A stretch of DNA of 64,000 bases from Fistulifera solaris (GCA_030295235.1 AP026148.1:620001-684000), one strand, 5' to 3'. Positions 34,593-46,034 are shown, counted from the first letter of the stretch. Program-made: numbers and translations. The notes: a model not told the origin generated them from the sequence alone.

Positions 34593-35010
34593 TCTTTGAT
34601 AGCGCCCTCTATTCTTTATTCATCAAGTTGAAAAACTCTTGCAAGGAGAAAACAATATAGAATGATTGTTTGATCGCTTGATCGATGATGTTTTAATCCT
34701 TGCTGCGTGTTAAATGTTGCGATGATGTATTGTTATTGTTTGTTGAAGGAGAGAAAATTGATCAAAATTTACTATCTTGCAAATTGTAGACTTGGTTGTC
34801 CGACAACATTGCATTTCAGCCCCGGAATGGAGCTCGTGCTAAGGTGTCATAGCTGCTTGTACGGCCCGCCAGCGCGTTCTTGAGCTAGGATATTGCAGCA
34901 ATATGGCCATCGTTCTGTATTCTTTGTAATGTACACTCGAGTTGTTTGGCTCTAATATCTACAAAATGTATAATATCTACAGAAGAGCGTCAGACCCTTC
35001 GGTCAAATTA
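34593..35010. other. Intergenic, nothing seen
   Basis: AT-rich, no gene or repeat of note. Confidence 0.4.
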
Positions 35011-36899
35011 TTAGACCATGCCCGTCAGAATCGTCGCCACGACCATCCAACTTTTCCAAATGGACGAATGCGCATTCGCACTCTGATGTGTATTGCTGCT
35101 CTCTGAAGGCTCCTGCATCAATGTGGGCACGATACTTTCCGTCGCGTTGCCAAGCACTGACGATGTCGACGGTGTCAATTCGGAACACTCCGTTGTGTTG
35201 GTAGTACCGAATAGACGGGGCATAGTGGTTTCGGTCGCGGAAGGGGCTTCCCACGTTGAAGCACAGAATTCAAATGGAATATTGTAAGCACACGTCCAGG
35301 GCAACCCCGAGAAGGTTTGTCGCGGATAATATAAAATAAAAACAATGCACATTTCTTCTCGTGAAGACAGGCCAAATTGAACTTTTCCGCCGTCATCCTG
35401 ACGAACCGATTGATACCGACATGTTGTTCGAAAGGAGTCACCGGGTAAAACTTGATACGGATCCTGTTGCACTGCTTGATTGCCCTGTTGATGAAAATCG
35501 AAAAAGTCAATTTGCGCCAGGTGGACGACTTCGCCATCATCGCGTACCACTTCATTCCGTGCTTGTGCTCCGTGGGCATGCATGTGCAAATATTCTCGCA
35601 AAATCGTCACAGGCTCGGTCAAGATGGTGCCAGTACACGACGAAGGACACGAGAAGATATGATCTCCGGCCCCCACGGCCGTTCCTGACAATTGCACAAA
35701 CGGATCGCCCAATTGCAAGACACTGGCTTCGATGGGTCGCATCTCGGTGGTATAATAAAACTGCACCGCCGTGCTATCTTGGATGTCTGGCACCAAATGA
35801 ACATTGTCATAATGAACTTCCATGAGAAAACTTGTCGAGTAACCCGGTCCAGCGTAGAGAGCAACATCGTCGGGAAATGCCGTCGCCTCCTCTCCTGGTC
35901 CCCACACATATCTGCATCGAAACGTGTCGATAAGGAATGTTCCTCTATTGATCGATAAAGCAAACACGTACAGACTTACACCATAGTGCGCTCAAGCGAC
36001 TCACAGCTGGTATCAGGGAAACCATAAATAGTGAGATGATGTACATGGGCAAGTTGATCAATGAGTGGCTCTACTCCAATGATCGAAATGGGTTGACCCT
36101 CGGGAACACCTTGCCCTAACATATCCGTAACATTCAAACAAAAATCGGCGTATTTGGTTTCTTGTGCCGGAATCGTATAATTGATGGCCGCGACACGAAA
36201 CGTTTGTGCCGCGTCTTGTTGCATACGCTTCGCAAAGTCGAGTACAGCCTCCTCTGGTGTCCACTGTATGGCCCCCCGCACACGATGATGCGGTCCATGA
36301 TACTCGGCTTGGGGCGTATCACCCCACGCTACAATGATCCGCGTGGGTGGTACACCGGCTGCCGTCACAATGGGACGATCTTGCCCATCTCCCGTATCCA
36401 AAACCCGTGTCACTTGCACCATTAAAAATTCCTCCGTCCCATGCCACGCCTGTAATTCCCAATCCTGTCGACAATCCGTGATAGGCTGTAGCTCGTCCAG
36501 TACGTGAGCATCCCGCACCTGATCCGGTTGTGCCGTTTCAAACAGAAATAGGTCGGCACCCCGCATCCCCCCATTTTCCGATAAACCAAATCCCAACCAT
36601 CCCGTGGCACGTACCGCTATGGCCAATTGCAAAAATTGCTGGTGATCTTTGTCGTCGTCGTCGTCGTCAACAATGATGGACCAATGAATTGCGGCGCCGT
36701 GGGTCGATGTTTCAGACAAAAAGATTGATGCATTATAGAAACCTTGGGCGGTGGTTTCGTACCATTCGATATAATCATCGTTAGGATGATCGGTGCTTCC
36801 TCCTCCAAAATAATAATAATAAGTTGAATCATAATCACTACTGCCACTTGCGGATGCGATCCAGAGAGATAACAACATAGGAAAAACAGGCAATTTCAT
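35011..36899 (-). CDS. DOMON and copper type-II monooxygenase (DBH/MOXD1-like)
   Basis: About 606 residues. The ATG at 36899 gives a clear signal peptide (MKLPVFPMLLSLWIASASG), so it is preferred to the upstream in-frame ATG at 37052. DOMON domain: AIAVRATGWLGFGLSENGGM..GADLFLF. Copper domain N: DQLAHVHHLTIYG, where the HH pair is a CuH ligand set. Copper domain C: LREYLHMHAHGAQARNE, FFDFHQQG, PGDSFRTTCRYQS and EEMCIVFILYYPR, which carries the HxH and Met CuM ligands. Family members hydroxylate dopamine or related substrates using ascorbate and two coppers. One 68-bp intron (35979-35912, GTAAGT..GCAG, phase 2). The C-terminus is Ser/Thr-rich and ends in a hydrophobic helix, so a membrane or GPI anchor is likely. 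Confidence 0.87.
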
Positions 36900-37891
36900 G
36901 GTTTTTATGTCGATGGCAGTTGGTGGTGGAGGAGAAATATAAAAAAAATAAACGTAATGTGGCTCTATGATAAACTCCGACATGGTCGGTCGAGGATCCG
37001 TGCGGGTAGGGAACCAAGTGTAGTATTTTATCATTCTCTTGGATCGTGTCAAAATTGCGTTCAGGAGGGCGTGATGTACCCGAAGAATTTATGCATTTTT
37101 TTCTTTTGACGGAGTCGAAATAAATCATAAAGAAGAACAAAGAGAATGAGAAGGAGAGATAGCGATGACGACGATGACGACGACTCCTATTTTCAACGAC
37201 GGGGTATCTTTGCTTCCCCTCCTCCCAGAATCTCTTCCAACGTCACAAAACCTCAAGCGTGTCATCTTCGGCTTTTGCGTCGTACCGCGTTCCTTGTTCG
37301 GCGTTGTCCTACTACTGTCATATGATTGTGGAAACTGTGACGCCGCTCGTATCCGTACAGAATCAACTACAATAAGTTACACTGATTTGTGACGGCCTTC
37401 TACGTATTTACAATGTCGGATCGAACATATCTTTACATTCGACTATCCAACCGGGAATGAGTGATTACGTGATTACGTCATTAGTCATTAATTATATTGG
37501 AAAATGTCCCCAAGCCCGGATCGTCAGTACACTCGATACGACAACGAAAAACGAAAACCACTTCAGTCTTGGGTCACCGGTCACCTAACACCCACGACCA
37601 AGACCCAAGACCCACCAAGAGAAAGTTGTCTTCCTAATAATTAACCGGAGTACAAAGTATGGGACAGTTTACTTGTAGCTATTCTTCGAGTTTCCAGTTT
37701 CCAGCGTTAGTAGTGCTGTTCTGTTTTTCACATCCAACAACACTGGAAGAATCATCATTCAACAAATCTTACCAACTTTCACTGCCCATCAAACAACGTC
37801 GTTTTGGATAGTTATCATCATCTGTTGTTGATAGGCAACCAAAACCTCTCAAACAAACATCATCTAAATATTTTACCATTCATCACGGAAC
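36900..37891. other. Divergent intergenic region
   Basis: About 1 kb between the copper monooxygenase and the UIM gene. Holds a GAGTACAAAGTA word near 37,647. Short open frames (for example 37165-37392) are not protein-like. No gene supported. Confidence 0.4.
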
Positions 37892-38586
37892 ATGACCGAA
37901 TACTCGTCTCCTACCCACAAACAGCCCAAATACAAATTGTTTTGGCGCAAAAGGATCGAACGGCAGCCAATCATAAGACGATCGATATCTCCAATATTCT
38001 TCCGACGTTCGAACATCCTTGTGCCGGACAGTTTCATTCGTCCTTCGCTACCACTTCGACATTCCACGAATCATCCTCCGATACATCCTTTTGGACGAAT
38101 GCTTTCGATGATAACGATGACGATGACATGAAGAGCTGTCGTCATTCTTCGTTGACTCCGTCGTTCATGTCTTCACCATCCTTCACTATTTCACGAAATG
38201 CCCTGAGTTCCATTCCACCACCACCACCACCACCGCTCGTCATGGAGCCATTACCGGATCACACATCGATCAGTCATGATGATGATGATGATGATGATGA
38301 TGATGGTGATTCCGAAGATCCGGAAGAATACGCGGAAGAGTTACAAGAACAAGAACTCATTGCGTTGGCCATGGAAATGAGTTTGCGAGAGTCATCGTCG
38401 TCGACGTCGTCGTCGTCGTCGTCGCCACCGAGGAGTCTTCCCGTAGTAATTATTTCGTCTCATGACGATGAAGACGAGCAATGGGCGCGATTGGAACAAG
38501 AGCTCTTGGAACGGAGCCTTGCAAGCGTCTTGTACCGATTTTATGAATCAATCAATCATCGACACAAACCGAGTATAAGTAAGTAA
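37892..38586 (+). CDS. UIM-containing low-complexity protein
   Basis: About 231 residues. It begins MTEYSSPTHKQPKYKLFWRK. The frame changes at about 37,950 (AAAA run; one more A restores it) and then continues NHKTIDISNILPTFEHP. The middle has polyproline and a nine-Asp run encoded by a GAT repeat. Near the end, EELQEQELIALAMEMSLRES fits the ubiquitin-interacting motif (E-x-x-x..ALxxS), suggesting a role with ubiquitinated partners. Ser-rich stretches flank it. The stop codon lies within a TAAG repeat. Homopolymer and repeat content make the exact reading uncertain. Confidence 0.55.
38276..38304 (+). repeat. GAT trinucleotide repeat in the UIM gene
   Basis: About ten ATG/GAT units encoding Asp; likely length-polymorphic. 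Confidence 0.8.
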
Positions 38587-38595
38587 GTAAGTAAG
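38575..38595 (+). repeat. TAAG tetranucleotide repeat over the UIM gene stop
   Basis: Five TAAG units. The UIM-gene stop codon (38584-38586) falls inside; every frame soon meets TAA. Confidence 0.8.
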
Positions 38596-39600
38596 TCATC
38601 ATAATACAAAAGTAGCTACGTTCCATATAATATAAAGTTAAATCATCAATCTCTTTAGTCGCTGATAAATCAGCTTTCGTTGTAAGTTCGTAACTGAGTC
38701 GTTGTCGTCGTCGTCGTCGTCGTTTATGCGTGCTGAGGACAGGAAACACTCTCTCTAGCTTGCTACGTGAGGTGCTGGTACCCGGTACTTTAGAGGTGCA
38801 TTTCATTGGATTGTTCTTTTACCCGTCGCATGATGTTGGCAACCAATCATCGCCAGTTAGTTAGGACTTTCCCTTCTTATTTTACAAAGAGTTCGCCATT
38901 ATTATTATTTCGTCAAAAACCAAGTCGTGTGTTCATTCCCATGGACCATGGACGGGTGTTCCTACTGTCTAGTAGTACGCGATACGCTACGCGACCCCCA
39001 AAAGATGGTTGATTGTCGGGAATCATAATAATACGAAGTATTGTAGGTATTATTATTGAAGACGCAATCTGATGATAATTAAAACAAACAACTCATCCGG
39101 ATGAAGAGATCGACTGTGTTTGTTTGGATGATACGGAATATTCATTCTCTTTTGTACCACGCCTTGACAGATCACAACATTACATATAATGAGAGCTCCT
39201 CCAATACTGTACATGTTGAATAGTTTGGATGAGGTTGTTGTTGCTTTTTTTTTGTTTTTGTTTTTGGAGGAAATGGATGATTGTGAATTGTGAGTGCTTC
39301 GTTTCGTAACACACGCACGAACGGCTACCGGTACCGATACGGTACTCTCGATTATCCTCTAAAGTGTAAGCACCCTTTCGTTACGATACTCGGTACGACA
39401 CATGTCAGAAAGAAACTGGAATGAATGATGTCAGTTGTCACCATTTTTTGTGTTTTCGTTCGGCTTATTGGATTGATTGTTTGGTTTGGTTTTGTTATAC
39501 TCCGTAATAACGAGAAAGACTTGGTGTCTCGATTATAAAAGGTATATATATAGCACACATTTCCATTCATTGAATCAATCAATCAATCAATCACACCAGA
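38596..39600. other. Intergenic with GTAC block and short repeats
   Basis: Contains a GTAC-rich block (39325-39347), a TACTCCGTA word (39498-39506) and an AATC repeat (39573-39592) just before the next ATG. A small open frame from the ATG at 38830 to 39012 encodes about 60 basic residues but has no other support. Confidence 0.45.
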
Positions 39601-41187
39601 ATGAAGTTTCCTGCTGTTTTTACTCTATTTATCGGTTGCGCCGTTTGGCAAAAATATGCACAAGCCTTGGCAGCGCATCCATTCACGACGACGACGACGA
39701 AGACGGCCGAACATTTGCCATTGGCACAACAAGCTATGGAATATATCAATCAAAGTACGGACCCGTTTCATGCCGTACAAACATCCATTCGTACCTTGCA
39801 ACAAGCCGGTTTTGTCGAACTCGAGGAAACCGCTGCGCCTATGTTGAAAATACAACCGGGCGGAAAGTATTACATGACACGGAATCGATCAACGCTCGTG
39901 GCTTTTGCCGTCGGACAGCAGTACCACGCCCAAGCCGGATTTCAAATCATCGGAGGACATACCGATAGTCCTAATTTACGAGTCAAGGCCCGGAGTAAAC
40001 GCACCGCAAATGGATGTATACAACTCGGTGTCGAATGTTACGGTGGTGGTTTGTGGCACACGTGGTTTGATCGAGATTTGGGATTGTCGGGACGTGTGTT
40101 GGTGCGCCAATCCGATGACAGCATTGCACAACAACTGGTACAAATCGATCGCGCGTTGTTGCGTATTTCCAATTTGGCCATTCATTTGCAAACGGCCAAA
40201 GAGAGAGAAGCATTTGCGTTCAATAAAGAAGATCATTTGTCACCCATCTTGGCCATGGAAGTCAAAAAGGCATTGACCGGAACAACCGAAAAAACACAAG
40301 AAGAAGAAGAAGAAGACAATCATAAAAAAGATGGTTGGACGGAACATCAAGAACCTGCTTTATTGCAAATACTGGCCCACGAATTGCAAGTCGAAACATC
40401 CCAAATTGTGGATTTCGAATTGTGTTTGTTTGATACACAAAAAGCCGCACTCGGTGGAGCCTATTCGGAATTTCTTCACGGCGGTCGATTGGACAATTTG
40501 GCCAGTTGTTTCATGGCCGTGCAGGCGTTGGTAAACCATGTACAAGGAAAGAAACTCGATGAGGCATCGGGCATTGCCATGATTGTCTTGTACGATCATG
40601 AAGAAGTGGGCAGCGGTTCGGCCGTCGGCGCGGCATCTCCGATCATGACAGAAACCATCCGCCGCATCACTACAGCACTCAATGATCAACGACAAGATTT
40701 GGAATTATACAATCAAGTCATTTCTCGGTCGTTTTGTTTGAGTGCTGATCAAGCGCACGCAATCCATCCAAATTACGCGGGCAAACACGAAAAGCTCCAT
40801 CAGCCGGCCATGAACGCGGGTATGGTCATTAAACGCAATACCAATCAACGCTACGCAACGACGGTACTGACGGGAGTTCTCATGCGGGAAGTGGCTCGTC
40901 GTGCGCAATTGCCACCACTTCAAGAATTCATGATACGACAAGATTGTGGATGTGGGAGTACTATCGGGCCACTCATCAGTGAAAGGACTGGAATGCGGAC
41001 GATCGATATGGGATGTCCGCAATTATCGATGCACAGTATTCGGGAAACCATGGGAGTTTGTGACTTGACGAATGGATTGAATCTATTTCAAGCATTTTTG
41101 AACACTTTCCGCAGGTCGATGCATCCGTGGGGAAATAGTTGCGAGAACAAAATAAAAAGTAAAATAGCTAACAAAACGCTACTCTAG
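39601..41187 (+). CDS. Aspartyl aminopeptidase (M18 family)
   Basis: 528 residues, uninterrupted. M18 metallopeptidase with the dinuclear zinc site visible: His in IGGHTDSP, Asp in GGRLDNL, the Glu pair in DHEEVGSGSA, Asp in SADQAHA and His in LSMHSIRE. Such enzymes remove N-terminal Asp/Glu from peptides as large tetrahedral assemblies. The N-terminus (MKFPAVFTLFIGCAVW, then AQALAAHP) is a signal peptide, unlike the cytosolic animal enzyme, so this copy is probably secreted, vacuolar or routed to an organelle. An insertion with a Glu run (EEEEEEDNHKKDG) interrupts the middle. The C-terminus is about 25 residues longer than usual and basic. Confidence 0.92.
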   Translation: MKFPAVFTLFIGCAVWQKYAQALAAHPFTTTTTKTAEHLPLAQQAMEYINQSTDPFHAVQTSIRTLQQAGFVELEETAAPMLKIQPGGKYYMTRNRSTLVAFAVGQQYHAQAGFQIIGGHTDSPNLRVKARSKRTANGCIQLGVECYGGGLWHTWFDRDLGLSGRVLVRQSDDSIAQQLVQIDRALLRISNLAIHLQTAKEREAFAFNKEDHLSPILAMEVKKALTGTTEKTQEEEEEDNHKKDGWTEHQEPALLQILAHELQVETSQIVDFELCLFDTQKAALGGAYSEFLHGGRLDNLASCFMAVQALVNHVQGKKLDEASGIAMIVLYDHEEVGSGSAVGAASPIMTETIRRITTALNDQRQDLELYNQVISRSFCLSADQAHAIHPNYAGKHEKLHQPAMNAGMVIKRNTNQRYATTVLTGVLMREVARRAQLPPLQEFMIRQDCGCGSTIGPLISERTGMRTIDMGCPQLSMHSIRETMGVCDLTNGLNLFQAFLNTFRRSMHPWGNSCENKIKSKIANKTLL

Positions 41188-41331
41188 GCTATAGTTGGTT
41201 TGTAACAAAATCTAAATCCACTTTTTCTTCCATGTATTTCGCTAAATTCTATTTTGAAAGGGCCACATTTTCATCCACGTCATTGCGTCTTTTCGCCACC
41301 TATCCGCTTCGATCCCCGAATGTAGCATACC

Positions 41332-42749
41332 TTACTCCAGCACTTTGGACTGTATCATGTTCCACATCCAACACAAGACCAATCCCAATACCATCCATGT
41401 CTGCCAATCTTTCATCCCTTGTGCCGGATCATGCGCGAATACAAACGGCCAGGGACACCGTTTCGTGGTCATTGTACTATTATCCGACTTTGATTTCGTT
41501 TTGAGAAAGGGACACTCGTCCGATGCCGCTACTTCTGGAACAGCCGCCTGCGACGCATACGCCAAGGCATCTTCCAACGGTCGTACGGTCGCTCCTGGAA
41601 CATTCGCTTGGACATCGAGTTCTTCAAACAATCGCATATTGAGACAAAATGCGACATTGGCTTCCGCCACGATGCGCTGAATTTGTTCTTCCGTTAAAAG
41701 TAAAGCATCCAGTGCTTGTCGATAATGATCCTTGAACAATTTCATGGAGGGAATGTGTTCGAAATGATAAAATTCCAATCCATCGTTACTCTTGGAGAGA
41801 GATAAGGCCCGCCGCGCCACCCGTGCCAGGACTTTGCCACCGCTCAAATCTCCCAAGTATCGTGTATACGCATGCGCCAACAACAACAAGGGATCGGTTT
41901 GAGCCACGTGATACAGACGATTGATATAATCTTGGGTCGCGGGCGTCAAAGGTGGTACTTTGGCGCCCCACCAAAAGTCGACATCTTGTTTTAAGGTTTC
42001 AGTTCGTCGCAATTGGTGGGGAAAATGACATGAAGCAAACTGTTGGGGAGCGTATTGATCCAAGCACTGCTCGAGTGCCACATACACATGATACAACATG
42101 CCCACCATGGAGGCATAGAGATCCCGATCAATCTTGCCTTGAATAAAGTTCTTGACAAAATGAACATTTTCGGCCGCTTGGTGTGAACGGGCTGTTCCGG
42201 TTTTCAGTGATTCCGATAACGAGTGTTGCTGTTGTTGTTTTTGTTGTTGTTGTTGTTGTTGTGGAGTTGTCGTATTTGTAGGAGTCTCAACGATGACAGA
42301 GGCATCGATGATGCGCGTATTTTCCTCGTGTTCCTCGAGTGTCTCTTCATCATCCTCGGCGGATTCCATCAAATTCGCCATAATAGCGGCTAATGACATT
42401 TGTTCTAAAGCTTCGCGAAATGACACTCCCGTTACGGGTCGGGCAATCGGACATCCTCCCGGTACTGATAATTCCGAAGCATTGCGTTGATGCATATCTT
42501 GCAACAATTGTAAAAGGAATTGTTTTGCAAATGCGATACGGGCATTTGTTGCAACGTACGCTTGATTTGTTGCGCGTCTTTGGCATCTTTGAACGGACAC
42601 GTGCCTTGTGCAAAAACGGGACATTGTTGCCAGTCATCCTGTCGCGGTAACGTTGCGTACGGGCAAGTGGAGGAGGAAGAGGAGGAAGATTCTGTCGTAG
42701 TATTAGTATTAGTTGTAGTATTCGTTGTAGTTGTAGTTGTAGAGCTCAT
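41332..42749 (-). CDS. Heme oxygenase with Cys-Pro motifs and C-terminal membrane anchor
   Basis: About 472 residues, long for the family. Heme oxygenase core: RSHQAAENVHFVKNFIQGKI (proximal His), YHVYVALEQCLDQ and AYTRYLGDLSGGKVL (the distal helix with GDLSGG). It opens heme to biliverdin, iron and CO. The last 25 residues (DWQTWMVLGLVLCWMWNMI) form a tail anchor as in animal HO-1/HO-2, so an ER-type location is likely and not the plastid. The N-terminal extension is Thr/Ser-rich with CPY, CPV and CPF; CPI follows, and CPF and CPW precede the anchor. Cys-Pro pairs are typical heme regulatory motifs. A poly-Gln run lies before the core. One frame change at about 42,553 (CCC run, one more C). 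The ATG at 42749 (MSSTTT) is preferred. Confidence 0.88.
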
Positions 42750-43258
42750 ATTGTTGTGTTGTGTTGTGTTGCGCTTTGCGCGGCAGTCAAATCCAGAGCA
42801 ATCAATCAATTCCCTAGTTAAAAAAGGAAAGACCAGAGTTTTGAACAAAAGAGAAACTACAAAATGCTACAACAACTATACAATACGACGAAATAATAAA
42901 GAACAAGAATGTCACTCTTTATAACGCGCTACGGTATGTCGTCGTCAATAAAAAAAAACGCCACATCGCGCAAAAGAAGCAATCGTGGCTGGACGGGCGA
43001 CGCACGCGCCAGCGGACGCCGGACACGCCACGCACGCGCGAAGGAATGCCTGATTTACTGAGTCACGAACATGACGACAGAAACGGTGTCAACGGCAATA
43101 AGAAGCTCTTGAAAAAATAAAAACAATTTACAGTAAGATCATCGCATGGACCGCAATTAATACTACGGTAATAACCATACAAGTACCTGGTAAACCGAAT
43201 AGAATCATTCATATCAAGGGCAAAAGAAAGATCAAACCAAAAGGCTCATTCCCTTCGA
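42750..43258. other. Divergent intergenic region
   Basis: Between heme oxygenase and the phosphatase. An imperfect ACGCACGCGC-rich patch lies near 42,998-43,040. No gene seen. Confidence 0.4.
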
Positions 43259-44430
43259 ATGCTCTTCCTTCTTCGATTCAAAAATAGAATTCATCTTCTT
43301 ATTACGCTTACAAGCATGACGACAATTCTCTCGGCCACCAAAACGACCACGTTTCTACGCTACGCTCCTCGGACCATCACCGCCCGTCGCACACTTCTTT
43401 CGTGGTTTCGGGGTGGTGGTGGTGGTGGGAACGACAATAGTAATAAATTAGAAATGGACGATGATTTTGGGCCCCTGAAAGCCAAGGATATAGCGAAAGA
43501 ACGTTCGTTTAACAAATTGTTGTGGAATCAACATCCCGTATCGGTTAGTGCCGTCTGTGGTTATCGTAGTTAGTGAGTATCGACGCGAAGGAGAACGACT
43601 GTATGTATACAGGACAGTAATAATATCATCTCATCTCTCACACCTGCCTAATACACAGCATGGAAGACGATTTTGTCATTACTCACGATTTATGTGGTGT
43701 CTTTGATGGACACGGAGGACGTCAAGTCAGTGCGTATTTGGCGCACAATTTGCCCGCCGAATTGCAAGCCTCTCAAAACAACAACAACATCAACAATAAT
43801 ACGAATCATACATTACAAGATCATGAACACGCTCTACGAACCGCACTGCAACAAATTGACGAAAAAGTCTTGCAAATCCGACATTGGAGTTATCAAGGAA
43901 GTACCGCCGTTGTCTTGTATTACACCCCACAGGGCATCCTCGTGGCAAACGTCGGAGATAGTCGGGCCGTCTTGTCTCATCAAACCCGTGCTTTACCCTT
44001 GACGACAGATCACAAACCGAACGATCCGCACGAATGGTCCCGGATTGAAGCCATGGGAGGGACGGTCGAGTTTGATGGTTATGTGGATCCACAGGGTGTT
44101 CCCTTTGGTTGTTATCGCGTCAACGGAAATCTCGCCATGTCCCGAGCGATTGGAGATCGAAGTGAACGCCCCATGGTCACGGCGGAACCGGATATTTGTT
44201 TCTTTGCATTGACGTCCGAGTGTGAGTTTGTGGTATTGGCGACAGATGGATTGTGGGATGTCATGGACAATGAAGAAGTCGTGCAGTACATTCATAAATA
44301 TGGGCAGCGAGAAGAAGTGGCGAGTTGGTTGGTAGAAGAAGCCTTACGGAGAGGATCGTTGGACAATATTACGGTTGTGATTGTGTGGTTTCAGCATGCG
44401 TCACAGGCGAAAGCGGAAGAAGACTTTTGA
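43259..44430 (+). CDS. PP2C-type protein phosphatase
   Basis: About 361 residues in two exons; intron 43573-43658 (GTGAGT..ACAG, phase 2) joins CGYRSY to MEDDFVI. PP2C motifs: MEDDF, VFDGHGGRQ (metal-binding Asp and Gly), QGSTAVV, VANVGDSRAVL, TTDHKPNDPHEWSRI, MSRAIGD, LATDGLWDVMDN and SLDNITVVIV. These Mg/Mn-dependent Ser/Thr phosphatases often oppose stress and MAP kinases. N-terminal 45 residues contain a hydrophobic start, then basic residues (FLRYAPRTITARRTLLSWF), so a mitochondrial or plastid presequence is possible. The start could also be the ATG at 43316. A Gly run follows the presequence. The catalytic core looks complete. Confidence 0.93.
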
Positions 44431-45060
44431 AGACATTTGACGCGCGATGGCAGCTGAATTCCATGAAGATTGTAAGAGTTGCAACGAAAGTGGTCCACTT
44501 TGAATAAGGATTTATGATTTTTGATGGATCCAGTTTGAATTGCATCCCATGATCAGAACAGGGTGATGCAAGTGCCAAAAAACGACAAAATCCCCTAAAT
44601 CGATGGGACTGATTCTTTCGCGATTCGCGACTGGACCTAACGATTTCCCGACGGACAGACGGTTCTCATTTCTTTTGTGGCGGGAAGCAGTCGTGTTGGG
44701 ACGTTGGGTCGATGATCGATGAGGTGGTTGACAATATCACTTGGAGTGTAAAGGGTCATTTTGCTCATTCAATGACCCAAAAGTCCAGGGGCTATTCTCC
44801 ACTTCGCTGCATGTCCATGGTTGGCGAACCGTTGACTGTAGAAGAATAGGTAGAAACGAGTACCAGGGGTCTATCCCAACACGCGTCATCTCGGCGTTTG
44901 GCCTTTTCTTATTCTGTTTGTGATGCCACTCTCATTTTGTTGCCAAACAACGAAACATTAACATCTTCAAGTCGAGCCTTTGGTCCAAGCTATCCATAAC
45001 AACGAATCCACTTTCATCTTTTAGCTTTCTATTCTTTACTCAGTATAAGAAAGAATCACA
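44431..45060. other. Intergenic, nothing recognised
   Basis: No gene, repeat or motif of note. Confidence 0.4.
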
Positions 45061-46034
45061 ATGGCTGACTGGATGTTTTACATGAAAAAGAACAAGGAGA
45101 AGGAAGCCGTCAAGGCCAAGGAACGTGAAGAGAAGGAAAAACTCAAGGATGTGCTGATTACTGGCACGGCCGAAACCGAGATCCGCAAGGCTCAGTTTGA
45201 ACGAGTAAGTCACACATCCTTGTTGGTTTGTTATCTGGCAATCTCGTAGAAAATGAGATTGCAATAGTCGTTTTTGTGACAGGATGATGTCGTCGTGTCA
45301 GACCTATTGTCACTATGTTCAAACGACAACATCTCACTGGCTCATCCCTTCCACCCATTCCTTCCTTCATCCACATCAAACTATCTTTTCTTTTGTCTTC
45401 TCGTCTACCTAGGAAAAGAATTGGGCCGCCACCGGTCGTGAAACCAAATCCAACTTGAAGGATGTCCTTATTACGGGCACGGCCGAAACCGAAATTCGAA
45501 AAGCTCAATTTGACCGAGTACGTCGTTGCTTCTTATGATTGTTTCTCGTGGGCAGAATCTTGTCGCCTTTGTGTGTCAGACAGCGTTGTATGGAATTCAA
45601 GATTTTCGTCATGTTGTGATGTCAGTCAGTCTGTTTGACCCAACGAAAATCTCATTTTTTTCTCTTTTCTTTTTTCCCTGTTTTGTTTCCTTTCTCTATT
45701 GTATTACCTATAACTACCAATATTCTTGATTTATAGGAAAAGAACTGGGCCGCCACGGGACGTGAAACGAAATCAAGTTTGAAGGATGTCAACATGGCCA
45801 CGGCCGTGATTGAAACGGAAATTCGTAAAGAACAACACAAACGGTACGTGCTATATGGAAAGGAAAGAAGGAAGGAAGGAAGGAATGTTGTCGCTCACAC
45901 GAGTGTTGTGTCTCTTTGTGTTCTTTGTGGCGCTTCTTACAACACATACACAGTGAACAAGAGTGGAAACAAACATCCCGAGAGACCATCAAAAGAATGA
46001 AGATGTCAACATGGCCAAGGCCGCATTTGGTTAA
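45061..46034 (+). CDS. Protein built of one 35-residue repeat per exon
   Basis: About 145 residues in four exons: 45061-45204, 45413-45517, 45737-45843 and 45954-46034. Introns of 208, 219 and 110 bp are GTAAGT/GTACGT..AG. Exons 2 and 3 both begin EKNWAATGRETKS and continue LKDV, then an ETEIRK core; exon 2 shares LKDVLITGTAETEIRKAQF with exon 1, and exon 4 begins EQEWKQTSRET. The first two introns are phase 0 and the third is phase 2. Exon 2 is exactly 35 codons and can be skipped without frame loss. Exon 1 starts MADWMFYMKKNKEKE, highly charged. A frame change in exon 4 (AAAA near 45,992; one more A) gives an ending NEDVNMAKAAFG that matches the VNMATA of exon 3. Probably a helical, charged, soluble protein. 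No known family. Confidence 0.7.

Noticed and set aside
37165-37392. Open frame of 75 residues between monooxygenase and UIM genes
   Set aside because: Begins in a simple GACGAC-type repeat and shows no protein-like pattern.
38830-39012. Small basic open frame (about 60 residues)
   Set aside because: Could be a mitochondrial peptide, but it has no recognised domain and the surrounding region is otherwise non-coding.
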